Shown here: in pieces, positions 1 through 10,078 of the stretch
Position numbering within the stretch: position 1 is the first letter of the stretch
Layout: each line of letters opens with the position of its first letter
From: Folioceros fuciformis
Taxonomy: Eukaryota; Anthocerotophyta; Anthocerotopsida; Anthocerotales
Assembly: GCA_049999805.1 (NCBI GenBank)
Contig: JBNGIO010005734.1
Coordinates: 1-30,604, forward strand
Direction of reading: 5' to 3'
Length of the DNA stretch: 30,604 bases
Position numbers and translations under genes: made by a program
The notes under the pieces: model-generated
The model's input: the letters and a program-made list of their open reading frames with translations, nothing else
Databases searched by the model: none
Told to the model about the DNA's origin: nothing

Positions 1-650
1 GGCCTACCGCTTTCCAGGCCTTCGCACCAAAGAGAGCCTGCTGCACCTCGTGCAAAGCAGGGGTGGGCCATGGGAAAAGGGAAGCAGCGGATGAGGGAAG
101 AGGAGGGGTGTCTGAAGAAGAGGGGAATAAAGCTAAACGGAGGACAACACACTTGGCAGCATGAGAGTAAGCAAGTGACCCGTCTCCAGAGAGTAAAGGA
201 GGAGTGAAAGACGAGGAAGCGGGTTTAGTGGAGCGATAAATCTTCCAAATATCCGAGTCGCTAGCCTCCATCAGAAATTTCTTTCAATGGTCCTTCTTGG
301 CAACTTTCACGCTCCGAAAATACTCATTTCTAACATACCGAAAAGCCGCAATATCCCTTGGAGTGTTAGTAATGCGCATGACCCGACGAGCCCGAGCAAG
401 CCCCTTGCGAAGAGAGGAGAGGGTAGGAGACCACCAAGGTTTAGCACGGAGGTGAGAGCGTACTACTGGGGTAGATGCGGAGATAGCCTTCTGTAGAGAT
501 ATTGTGACTTGAGCCACAAGATGATCAATCTGAGCAAAAGTTTGAGGAAGCCCAAGACCCACCAAGTTAGTCGAAACCTCAGAAGCTACAGTGGAAGAAA
601 ATTTGTCCTAGTTAGTAGCTTTGACATTAAGGCGGAAAGGAAGAGGAGGC
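1..650 (-). pseudogene. LINE retrotransposon fragment, endonuclease-RT linker and start of RT, decayed
   Basis: Reading the minus strand from about 650 down to 1 gives one continuous frame with the typical layout of a non-LTR ORF2 between the endonuclease and the reverse transcriptase. It has a 'KPWW' motif followed by a basic 'LRKGLARARR' helix, 'RNEYFRSVKVAKKDH', then 'DIWKIYRSTKP', 'FTPPLLSGDG' and a 'KAWKAVG' that matches the usual KAPGPDG. The frame is broken only twice, by TAG at 608-610 and TGA at 284-286, both where the family has Trp (TNW and HW). Each is a single G-to-A change from TGG. No frameshift is seen. The fragment runs off the left edge, so the RT core is outside the window. 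The linker resembles elements I associate with fungal LINEs more than the usual plant L1-type, but that is from memory and not tested. Confidence 0.75.
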
Positions 651-777
651 AGAGGGGGGGAAGGAAGAGAAGGCGGAGGAGGGGAATCTGAGCAGGAAGG
701 AATAGTAACAATCCTGACTTAGGTAGGAGACAATAGTGATAGAGGTTAACATTCCTTGGCACAAATCATTCCCTTGA

Positions 778-914
778 GAGTGAATAATACGACTACAATG
801 ACATAGAGAGTGATATATTATGGGAGTAAATCATACGACTACAATGACATAGAAGGTGAGATATTATGGGAGCGAATCATACGGCTACAACGACATCGAG
901 GGTGAGATATTACC
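778..914. repeat. 46-bp tandem repeat, three copies
   Basis: Units start at 778, 824 and 870, an exact 46-base period. All share a core like 'CATACGACTACAATGACAT' followed by 'GTGAGATATTA'. The third copy has diverged at several bases. No coding frame is maintained. Function unknown. Confidence 0.8.
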
Positions 915-1150
915 AAAGTTTGATCTCTAATAGTAGAGTATTAGAGAAGTCATGAAGATATGTTTTTGGTAGCTAGATGTTGAAGAAACAAAGAACCAAG
1001 TTGATTAAGATAACAAATTGCTATCCTTTGTATAACATGCACCATAATTATCAGCTGCCCAACAATGTAGTAGCAAATATGAGCAACCATGCAATAACAA
1101 CTATGGGCAGCCATGCAAGCACTAAGCACTCCTTGTAGGGCAAGAATATT

Positions 1151-1340
1151 GTGTCTCCTTTCCATAGCATGATTCTTCGTATGAAAAAAGCTTAAAAGAA
1201 ACTTGTAGTTTGGTGTCTCCTTTCCATAGCATGATTCTTCGGGTGAAAAGAGCCTAAACGAAACTTGTAATTTGGTGTGAGCTTTCCATAGCATGATTCT
1301 TCTTTGTGTGAAAAGAGCCTAAAAGAAACTTGTAGTTTGA
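1151..1340. repeat. 62-bp tandem repeat, three copies
   Basis: Units start at 1151, 1213 and 1275 (period 62, the last copy about 65 long). Each holds 'CCTTTCCATAGCATGATTC' or a close variant, then 'GAAAAGAGCCTAAA' and 'GAAACTTGTAGTTT'. The array lies about 240 bases from the 46-bp array but shares no sequence with it. It is probably non-coding. Confidence 0.8.
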
Positions 1341-2064
1341 GCATGTGGATGATATATAATATACACCATCTCCAGCTGTCGAGATCCAGATTCCATACAT
1401 TTGTACAAACCATGCTCGAGACACGTGAACCTATGATAATCCGCTCTAAGAGAAACAAAGTAGAGTAGCAAAATGGCAGCCTGCTGTGGAGTTTTGATCT
1501 ATTCTTGCCAAACTTGTTCCTTGAACCCAAATTTAGGAAAGAGAGAAACCGTCCATACATTGGTTGGCGACGTTCACGACCAGGACCAAGGAAGCCGGCC
1601 CACGCGGCGCACAGTCGTTGGAATGAGCCTTTGGATGTGGAAAGCAGTGTGTTCTTGCGCAGGGATCGGAGAGCCAGATGTCTGTTCATTCCCCTCGTGG
1701 ATGGGATTGTGGTGGAGCGGTTGCCCCTGTTGACGCTTGAAGGCGCTGGATGAGAAGGAGGAAGGAGCTCAGGAGTATGGGAGGACTGCGGGTGACAGCG
1801 CCCTTGTTTCAGTGATACCAGGAAAAGCCTTGGCCATCTTGTTCTGTGCGGTTGTCCGACTTGCAATTGGTGGCGTGGCTGCTCCGGTGGCAAGCGCATG
1901 GTTTTAGGCCGATTGAGGGATTGCCGGGTGGTGCTTCAGGATGGTATCCTGGTTGATGGCTTGCTGAATGATTGTTTGCTCTTCAGCCAGGGTGAGGACT
2001 TTCTGGACCTGGAAGGGAAAGGGAGAACTTGCAGGTGAAGTGCCACCGGGCTGGGTACTGTAGG
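1341..2064 (+). other. region upstream of the plastid-protein gene; exon-like frames but no supported gene
   Basis: This stretch probably holds the promoter and 5' leader of the gene starting at 2065. Three partly overlapping forward frames are open and look protein-like. One runs from 1469 to a stop near 1753, one ends at TAG 1905-1907 ('VVRLAIGGVAAPVASAWF'), and a third passes through 1898-2034. An ATG with a fair context is at 1473. I could not join the frames by GT-AG splicing into one protein, and no family is recognised. Confidence 0.35.
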
Positions 2065-3900
2065 ATGGCATTCACTTTGGAGCTGGTCGGGACGAATCTG
2101 TCGTACCGGTCTGCTTTGCATCACACGTGTATCGTGTCGTCGAACCAGCCTCATAGGCTATCGAGAGGCGCCCTGGCCCACAACCTTAGGTCTCAGGGCA
2201 CTCTCTTGATTTCTCAGTCCAGGAGATGGAGGAAAGGGACGTTGAAGGGAACGCAGCGGGATGGATGTGGGAGGTCCCATCGAATTGGACGACAGCATTG
2301 CTTGCATCTCCGTGCCTCTCGCAATTCCTCGAGAAAGGAAGGGGAAGATGACCGTGACCGATCGACGTGGGGGTCCAGGGATGAGTATGGTTTGTATCCA
2401 TGGGATCCTTTGTGGCAGAGCTTGGACAATAATGGTACGTCAGCTTTCAAGTTTCAAAGTCTTGGACCAAGAGCTTAGGCTTGTGTTTTGTGGATGAAAT
2501 GCTGCATTCCTTCCTCTTCTTTTTGGGGCGCAGCTACTGTCTTACAGAGGTGCTGTTACAGCTGTGCCTGTAACAAGCCTTTTAGAGTGTTGGCAGAATT
2601 ATTGCCAGTCGCGTCTCAAGAGACGCTGAACCGTGACATATGATTGCGTCCCCTTGTAACCAGAATTCATGCTAAATCTTGCTCTGATTCATGTCAGTGC
2701 TTGCTGATGTGTCACAACAATGGCTGAAGAAAGGTTTGAATCTACCTCTTAGATGTATGTCTCTCCCCCCGGCCGATCATCCAGTCGCAGGGCAAGCACC
2801 AAAGGAATTCGTGTGATGAATCTGATAAACCACCTTTCATAAGGTCTTTTCTAAATTTTCAACCAGGGTCTTGTACTTTCAGACAGGAAAATCACTCTTC
2901 AAAACTGTCCTGATGTGTTTGCTGCTTAGCTTTTGTCCGGTCCTTGACACGGTTTGGTTCAGTTGACTCCACTCCATCATGCCTTGGAGTGATTTCACCT
3001 TTCTGTTGAGGAGTCACCACCTGACGGGTGTGTTTCCCTTCAAGTTGCTGATCGTTTTTGTTGTCACAGCACCACAGTGGGTGCAGGAAGAATCAGTCAC
3101 TTTGATCACAACAGATGGTTTGTTGCAAATTGGAGGGGGTTTGAAGCTCATCAATCCGTCTGAGGTGCGGTGCTCTCTAACTTCACAGTTTCATGCAGCA
3201 AGGATATTCCTTGGTACTTAAAAAAAACAAGTTTCCTCAATTCACTGCACACTTTGTGCAGAGAAAGTATGTCAACTTCAGGAGGCCACGGCGCTTCCGT
3301 GAGGAGGATTACATGGATCCTAAACAAGGGCTTTGTCTCGGAGCCATATTTGACATAGTAGCAACCAATGTAAGCTCAAGCACACAGACGCTGTTATCGA
3401 ATATGACATCTTCTCTGCAGATATACCATGTCTCCTTCAGAAGAGGTGGCCTCGATTGTTTCCGGTGGAAGGTAACATATGCTAGCGTGCGTCTGCAGGG
3501 ATTAGACATGGGCCGAAGATTCGGCGTGTTTGGGTTCTGCCGTTCCACTGAGATGTTGAGTGACGTTGTTGAAGACACCGTATTGGAACAGGGTGGAGAG
3601 GTAACAGTCTCCCATTTTCTAAGTCTGTTGGTACCCTGTCCAAAACGTTCGTTCATAAGTTCTCACCCCTTACCTCTCCGTATCCGCTCAACCACTTTTA
3701 ACCAGAAACTTGGATTCCTGTCCCAACAGATCGTAGTGGCCGAAAGGGAAATGAAGGGGGGAGTGCACGAAAAGCTGATAATGACAGTTGCAATGCCCCG
3801 TCTGTGGGGAGTTCCTCCTGCTGTGGACACGCTGAACTACGCCATAAGATCTGGTGGAGGAATCGTGGAGAAGGTGTACAAAAAATGGGAGTTCTTCTAG
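2065..3900 (+). CDS. predicted plastid-targeted conserved plant protein of unknown function (5 exons)
   Basis: Exons 2065-2434, 3070-3164, 3262-3369, 3499-3600 and 3730-3900 join to 282 codons (281 aa). ATG 2065 sits in AGGATGG. The first 70 or so residues are rich in Ser, Arg and Leu with few acidic residues, as in a chloroplast transit peptide, followed by a charged linker and 'GLYPWDPLWQSLDNN'. The conserved part reads 'PQWVQEESVTLITTDGLL', 'RKYVNFRRPRRFREEDYM', 'GLCLGAIFDIVATN', 'GLDMGRRFGVFGFC', 'MLSDVVEDTVLEQGGE' and ends 'IVEKVYKKWEFF'. I recall this block as an uncharacterised green-lineage family, but cannot give a function. Introns two to four are 97, 129 and 129 nt. The two 129-nt introns contain no in-frame stop, so the region from 3193 to 3900 reads as one false 235-codon ORF. 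The first exon-intron junction (GTACGT at 2435, 635-nt intron) is the least certain. The transporter gene follows 714 bases downstream on the same strand. Confidence 0.78.
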
Positions 3901-4613
3901 CTCGCTCGGGGGATGTTTTTGTGTCTTGTATGTATGTATATATTCCTGTACAGCCATTTGTTGCCAGAAATGTGCCTACTGTGAGTGCTGGCCGGCAGTT
4001 GAATCCGCAGGACTGCCTGTAAAGATGTACATGGGCTATAGATGTCAGACGATTGGAGTTAAGACACTAGCCTAGATGTTCTGTGCTTGTACATATTCTT
4101 GTCACTAATTGAATGAAGCGTGAAAACCACGTTGTGCACAGTTGAGCCGGCAGCAAGAAGGTTCTGTTCTTGAACCTCCTGTAGGCATTGTGGCATTTGT
4201 GCGCGCAAAGCTGTAGCCTCTTTCACAAATACATCGTAGCATTGTCCAAGGATTTAAATTAGATAGGCGGCGGGAGGTCGTGTCCGGCCGGGCTCTGCTT
4301 TGATTGACCGATTGACCGGGACAACGAGATCGATTGACCTCGTAGAGTCGCCAGATCGGGGAGGTTTCAGCGATGCAATTTTGGAAATTGTGGAGGACGA
4401 CCCTGGAGTGCATCTTCCAGTTGCTGCTACTGGGGTTCAGACCAGCGATGGCAACGGTAGGTTGTCCAAGACGATTCTGGTAACTCTGGGACGCAGGGTT
4501 CTGGGGTGCGGTGCTCGGTCTCCTGTTGGCTGCAACCAGGCGTTTTTGTTAGGTTTGTATCTATGAAGAGACTGCCGGAGTGAGGAGACGCGAAGTTACA
4601 GGTCTTGATCGGG
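3901..4613 (+). other. intergenic: 3' end of plastid-protein gene and 5' leader of transporter gene
   Basis: No gene is supported here. A T-rich stretch with TATGTATGTATATATT lies at about 3928-3945, soon after the upstream stop. The GC-richer part from about 4260 is probably the leader of the transporter gene. The open frame 4300-4566 has no ATG at its start and no family resemblance. Confidence 0.5.
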
Positions 4614-6659
4614 ATGGTGAACGCCAGCTCGCAACCTCCTCTGTCGGGGGGCAGTTCGGCAGTCTCTAAGAAGGATGGCCCGCCGCTCAAGGAGAACTCC
4701 AGAATTAGCCGGCGAGGGGTGTCAGCGGCAGTTTCCTACATGTTATGCTCTGGTATGGTTGCCAGACATCACACCTGAACCTGATTGGACTTGGCAAAGT
4801 CGTATTGTCGGCGGCGTGGTCTCTGTCCAGGTACTGACTCCGTCATGAGGTGCTGCAGTATTGCTGGTGCTATTCAACAAGGCCGCATTGTCTTCCTATG
4901 GGTTTCCATGTGCCAATATTGTTACAGTTCTGCAGGTGTGTGTCTTACCGTTGTTTTACGGGCTTGAAATTGTTTCTAACACGACCCTGACTGCCTTGAG
5001 CCTTTTTTGCAGATCATATGCTCCACCATGGTTTTGTACCTTTTGCACTCTTGGGACATGATCACGTTCCAAGATGCAGGTGGAGGACCGGATGTTTCTG
5101 GTAAACGCTTTGTCTCAATCAGTGTGTTGAAGCAGGCCTCGCCGCTCTCCATCGCCTACCTGTTCTACATGGTAAGCAGATTTGACATCCAGCTTGTCTG
5201 CCGAGGGCTTGCTTCGCACTTTCGCTTGCAGTGAGAGTTGTTCCGGGGTAGTGATGGCCGCCTCTGTATGGGTTCTGTCACCCGATGGCTCTGTTATGAT
5301 CAAATTGTAGGTGGTTGGTATGGCAGCAGTACGAGGTGTGAATGTTCCAATGTACACAACCTTACGGAGGACTACTGTCTTTTTCACAATGGTCATGGAG
5401 TATTTGATTGCGGGTCAAACACATTCAGTACCTATTGGTATAAGGTGAGCCCTCGCCACTTGAATCAGCGGTGCCTCATGGTAACATGTTACAGCGGGTC
5501 ATCTGTTGCAGAGTGGGACCTGATGATGCACTCTTCGCTGTAGATGCTGTTTCCTCCTCAACAATTTTGCTGAGGTGTGAATTTGGGTGGTACGATGCAA
5601 CTAGTGATTGTTTTGCATTGTTTCCGGGTGATCTTCAGTGTTGCGGTAATTATCCTTGGAGCATTTGTAGCTGGGGCCAGTGACTTCTCGTTTGATGCCA
5701 AAGGGTATGGATTTGTGTTCCTATCGAACTTGACGACAGCGATTTACCTTGCCACTATCTCCCGACTTGGTAGGCTATGGTGCGCGTGGGGGTTGAGTCC
5801 TTCTATTGTCATTACCTTCCATCATGCCACTTAAACATGTTGTGCCGACAGGAAAGTCCACAGGACTCAACAGCTTCGGGTTGATGTGGTGCAATGGTAG
5901 TGTCCTCCCCTTGGAGCCTTCCCAGTTGCGTTTGCTAATGTTTACCACAAGTATGTTACTATTGCAGTTCACCATATTCTTGATTTTTTTTGTAGGTTTG
6001 ATATGTGGGCCTGTTCTCTTCCTCTGGACTTTGGTTAGTGGAGAGCTCTCACTGGCCCTCCAGTTTCCACCCTTGTATTCTGTTGGATTTCAGGTCTGTG
6101 AAAAGAGCTCTGTTTTCATATCAGCATGTCTTGCTTGGAACAAGCCGTAAGTCATTGACTTTCGTGGTTGGGCTTATGCAGGCCGTGTTGCTGCTTTCCT
6201 GTATTTTGGCTTTTGGTTTGAATTATAGCATCTTTCTCAACACGTCCTTAAATTCAGCGCTCACGCAAACTATGTGTGGAAATTTCAAGGTACGATTTGA
6301 GCACTTGAGTATCTCTTCTTCTGTTGTGTGTGGGAACGTCAGCCTTCTGAAATGTCCACCTAGTCCGCAGAAGGTTAGCCACTTCCAGGATAAAGGTGGG
6401 AAAATTGTGCAGGATCTTGGCACTGTTCTGTTTGGATGGCTCGTATTTGGTGGTCTTCAATTTGATTGGGTACGTCACTCCAAAACATTAGTTTGTCAAG
6501 GTCAAGTTCCACCACTTCATATTTTTTGTTTCTTCGAAGGCACTCAATCTAATGTGTTACAGGGTAATGCTCCTGCATGTGCAGTTCAACGTGTTCGGCC
6601 AGATTCTTGGATTCGTAGGTTCAGGAATGTATGCTTATTGTAAGCTGAAAGGAAAATAG
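4614..6659 (+). CDS. UDP-sugar (UDP-GlcNAc type) Golgi/ER transporter, UGNT1-like (10 exons)
   Basis: Exons 4614-4752, 4859-4935, 5013-5171, 5311-5444, 5639-5769, 5852-5896, 5996-6093, 6182-6289, 6413-6469 and 6585-6659 join to 341 codons (340 aa). All introns are GT-AG and 77-194 nt long. The protein is a multi-pass nucleotide-sugar transporter of the drug/metabolite transporter superfamily. A short hydrophilic N-terminus is followed by 'RRGVSAAVSYMLCSVLLV' and 'LFNKAALSSYGFPCANI'. Later come 'RGVNVPMYTTLRRTTV', 'LATISRLGKSTGLNSFGLMW' and 'LNTSLNSALTQTMCGN', ending with the lysine-rich tail 'YCKLKGK', which fits ER/Golgi retention. The order and spacing match Arabidopsis UGNT1 and its close relatives, so it probably moves UDP-N-acetylglucosamine or a similar UDP-sugar into the secretory lumen. 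The substrate itself cannot be read from sequence. Length is normal for the family and no residue block is missing. Cleavage at 6584 rather than the competing AG at 6562 is required to give 'DWFNVFGQ'. Confidence 0.93.
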
Positions 6660-8259
6660 TAGCCTCCCAGATGTCTGCGTCGCTTGATGAAGTAGGAAAA
6701 CGAATGGTGGGGAACAACCGAGAAGTTGCATCATGGGCCCCGAGTTCGTTGTATTTTTGGCTCAAGGCCACATCCAATGGTGCAGTAACGTCACTGATAT
6801 GGAGGTTGAGTCCTAGGGAAGCAAACAGAGAGCGCATCTGGACATGGAAAATGTAGGTCAGACCTGGTGGAATGCGGAGGTGCAAAATTATTTATTGGGG
6901 ATGAGACTTATTGGAAGAGCCAGGCGAGGCTGAAGTAGGTCAACGAAGAAGCGAGGCAAGTCAAAGCAAGGGCGATCATCTCATTTGCGTGGGAAGGTTA
7001 ATGGTCTCTGTCCTGAACCTCACACCCCGACAGCAGCTCCATGAATTACGAATGTCTGACTGCGAACATCGAAGCAACCTATATAGGGAACAGGCAAGAT
7101 GCTCAAAAATTGTGAAACTTCGGATAGATGGTTTCACAGTGACACTTGCCTCTTTTGCCCTTGGGACGCGAGGATCGAACAAGTTGGAAATTCGTACTTT
7201 CGTTTAAAAGTTTTTCGTGACTTCATCTGCTGGAGCGCTTAATCTACTTTCCCTGTGCTGCATGTAAGCGCGCCCCCGACGCTCAGCAGGGAGACTACCG
7301 TACAACCTACTCTGCTGATGAGGACAATCCCTTTCAGGCGACCGTTTGCCTGAACTGTTCACACGGCCACCTGCTTTAGTACACATACTCACGCTCCTGC
7401 CTATCATGCACGCCGAACTTGGGGAATGGACCAGCCAGTCGGCAATTTCAGACTCAGTTTGGACCTTGCCTTCATAGGCAGTGGCAGCTTCTGTGATTTC
7501 AGTCTTGTGTTCTGGCAGGTGGTAATATTTTTCGCTAGCCTAGCGTGCTCCTGCGAACCTTGTGTGGGTAGACGCCAAGGCGCGGAGCCGACCTTTGGAT
7601 AGTTAGCAAGAAATCCAGATCGTCTAAGAGAGTGTCTCGCTGGAGGAGGATTGTCCAGCACCTAGTTCGCATCCTAGTTCGCATCAAATCCCTCCGTGTA
7701 TTGGCTACCAGCCACGCGAGTCTAGTGGACAAGCTGAGGGGAGAATGTCCTACGAGTATAGGACTACACAGTGGAACACAACACATGCATGCAAGATCTC
7801 CTGGTCGGTGCACTCCAACTGGACAAGGCACCAGCTCCTGGTAACGACAGTGCCTGTACTGGCTACTGCTTCAGTTTGGCCCATTCTCTTGGGAGCTTGT
7901 CAAAAGTGGGGCAATGATGCTAACAATGAAAAAGATGCTGCAGCATATGTCTCGACGTCCAAAGTAGCGCCGGAGCCAAGAGGAGGCGGGCAAAAAGGGG
8001 TGTCGGCAGCGTGGGTAGAAATCATGTGACGAACCGCCGGGTGCGGAGGACCGGTATACAGACATGGACGGACCGGTTGTGGGATGCTCTTCGTCCCCGG
8101 AGCCAGGCAAGAAAAGACGCACCAAAGATACCAGTCTATATTGCTCAGAAGAGAGACTGTGAACTTTCATCCTGTTCATCTCTAGACTTCACGGTATTAT
8201 GCCCGGTTGCTGTTGCAACTACATTCGTGAAATGGAGCCGTCTCGCTAAATTTTGTTCC
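6660..8259. other. 1.6-kb convergent intergenic region
   Basis: This region lies between the stop codons of the forward transporter gene and the reverse 11S-like gene, so it should contain both 3' UTRs. Open frames at 6586-6885, 6911-7207, 7404-7661 and 7871-8179 show no recognisable domain, no consistent splice model and conflicting strands. CATGCATGCA occurs at about 7784. No gene is supported. Confidence 0.5.
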
Positions 8260-10078
8260 TCACTTGCTGCTCTTGAAGTAGCGCAGGAAGGAGCTGTCGA
8301 AGTTGTGCCTCTCGCTCCGACGTCCAGGGAGGAGGAAGGCTGGCCTCTCCCCCCGGCGTTCCTGGATCTGTCTGATCTCTTCAACATCCACATTGAAGGC
8401 TGCAGCTGCCACCTCGGCTGGGAGGTTACGCAAAGCGGATGTCCTGCCCGCAAGAGCCTCTGCGAGAGGTCTGAACAAGAGCAAGATCAAGTTTATGGGT
8501 CAGAACTGGACCATGCTGGAAGCACGAAATTTGGCTGGGAAAAACGTGGGCTGTAGGAGGTATGCAGCTTACTGGTCTGTAGTGTGGAAGGCAATCCATT
8601 CCAATCCTTCCTGTCCAGCCTGGACGCCGTGGGGGTAGAAGCGTGGCACGACGTATGCATCACCTTCGTTGATATCCTGGCTCACAAGTCGCTCTCCGTC
8701 GTTGCTGGCGATTTCCAGTCTGGCGGACCCTCTCAGGATGTGCACTATGATATGGCCGTTGAGAGACCATTGAGGAGCCAGAATTGCGTTCTGATTTTGT
8801 TCCATCCCCACAATCAAGCCATGCAATCAGATGCCTATCTTGGAGTCGGGATTCAAACTATTTAGCGGAAACAGGGAAAAAGCATTACCGGCTCGAGACG
8901 GCCGTATGATGCGCCCAAGTTCAAATCCCTGAGAATCGGGAGCTTGAACCTGTTGGCGGTGTTGTAGAGTCCGGCATTGCGAACGCGGACATCGGCTGCA
9001 CCTTCCCGAATGTTGTACACGAATTCACCGTTGGCGATGTGCTCGCGCAAATGGGTCTGGCTGTCCTGCACTGAGTTAGCGCGGCTCTCTTCGATTCTCA
9101 CATCACGCTCAGCCTGGACGATGCCCACACCGTGCTGGCTACGCAGGAGCTCGTCCACCTGACTCTCGTCCACGTCCCATGCGTCCGCCAAGAATTGCTT
9201 CCTGAATCCGTGCAAGATTCCGCGGAATTCCTGCTGCCCTTCCCGGAGCCTCTCGTGCTCGCGCCCGTGTTCGCTTCCGCCCTCCCGGCCTCCGCCGATC
9301 AAGAAAAAGCCCTGCTCGGTGCAAAGTGCAAACATAGCAGCTCCTATCAGCCCTTGAAAGGCAGGCAGTTCAAGTCAAGGCAGCTTGCACTGATGCGATC
9401 GCCTACACTTCATCTGCAAGTGAAACTGTAACAATTTTTACCGTTGGTTCGTCAGCCTCATATCCAGCCGATGTCTCGGCAAGGCCAAGAATGCGAAGCT
9501 CGCTGTTGCCGGAATTGTACCACCAGGAGGCAACACCTCGAGGGAAGGCCACGATGTCACCACGTCTCACACGCCTCACACCCGACGACTCCCCCAAGGA
9601 GTAGCCGGTGAGAATCCCAGCGTAACCCTCACCTGCAGCGGGTGTCCCGATCGTGAGCCAGAGCGAAGGTGATCAAACGATTTCACATGTACAGACTCGA
9701 GTTGAGGCAACTATGGCTCTGTCCAGGCATGCATGTCCTCGATCACGGTCTCGGAACCAGTAAGAAGTTCGTGCATACATCAGTACTCTCTTTGTCTCAA
9801 CACTCACCATCCTCAACGTATCCGATGCACGCCGAGTCGGAGTACTTGGGCAGCACGAGGCCCCGCTGCTTGATGGTGAACCTTGCAGCGGCCACATTGG
9901 CGTCTCTCAGAGACCGAATGTTGGACCAAGCCTCGATTCTGCCTCCATCAGTCTGCAGAATCTCCCGAGGCTCCTCCAGCTGTAGCTCGGCTCTACGGCC
10001 CCCTGCTGCGCACACACAGGTACAGGACAAGGCCAAGACCAGGGCCAGAGCCGGGACAAGAGCCCATTTCAGACCCAT
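8260..10078 (-). CDS. 11S-globulin/legumin-like bicupin storage protein with signal peptide (5 exons)
   Basis: On the minus strand, exons 10078-9808, 9632-9442, 9311-8889, 8790-8573 and 8470-8260 join to 438 codons (437 aa). ATG 10078 opens a clear signal peptide ('MGLKWALVPALALVLALSC', then CTCVCA before AGG), so the protein enters the secretory/vacuolar route. Cupin 1 includes 'FTIKQRGLVLPKYSDSAC', 'VRRVRRGDIVAFPRGVASWW' and 'YNSGNSELRILGLAET'. The linker holds 'FLADAWDVDESQVDELLRSQ' and an Asn-Gly site ('HIANGEFVYNIREG') at the place where 11S proglobulins are cut into acidic and basic chains. Cupin 2 has 'NAILAPQWSLNGH', 'VHILRGSARLEIASNDG' and 'AYVVPRFYPHGVQAG', then 'LAGRTSALRNLPAEVAAAAF'. 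The exon-4 acceptor at 8791 aligns 'LGASYGRLEP-NAILAPQW' with legumins; an acceptor further upstream would read into a stop. The likely role is vacuolar protein storage in spores or other desiccation-tolerant tissue. Enzymatic metal-binding histidines of germins are not seen. Confidence 0.9.

Noticed and set aside
3193-3900. single 235-codon ORF in the plastid-protein gene
   Set aside because: It reads through two 129-nt introns with clean GT-AG ends. Removing them restores the continuous conserved block.
4300-4566. 88-codon ORF upstream of the transporter, as a possible N-terminal extension
   Set aside because: It lacks an ATG, ends before 4614, and the family N-terminus fits the ATG at 4614.
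7640-7760. possible Copia LTR boundary: purine-rich GAGGGGAGA followed by TGT at about 7747
   Set aside because: No second LTR, no target duplication and no gag-pol coding nearby, so the likeness is too weak.
8791-8826. reading the 11S-like exon 4 from an upstream start ('HGLIVGMEQNQ')
   Set aside because: There is no usable AG acceptor and a stop lies upstream. The acceptor at 8791 aligns exactly with legumins.
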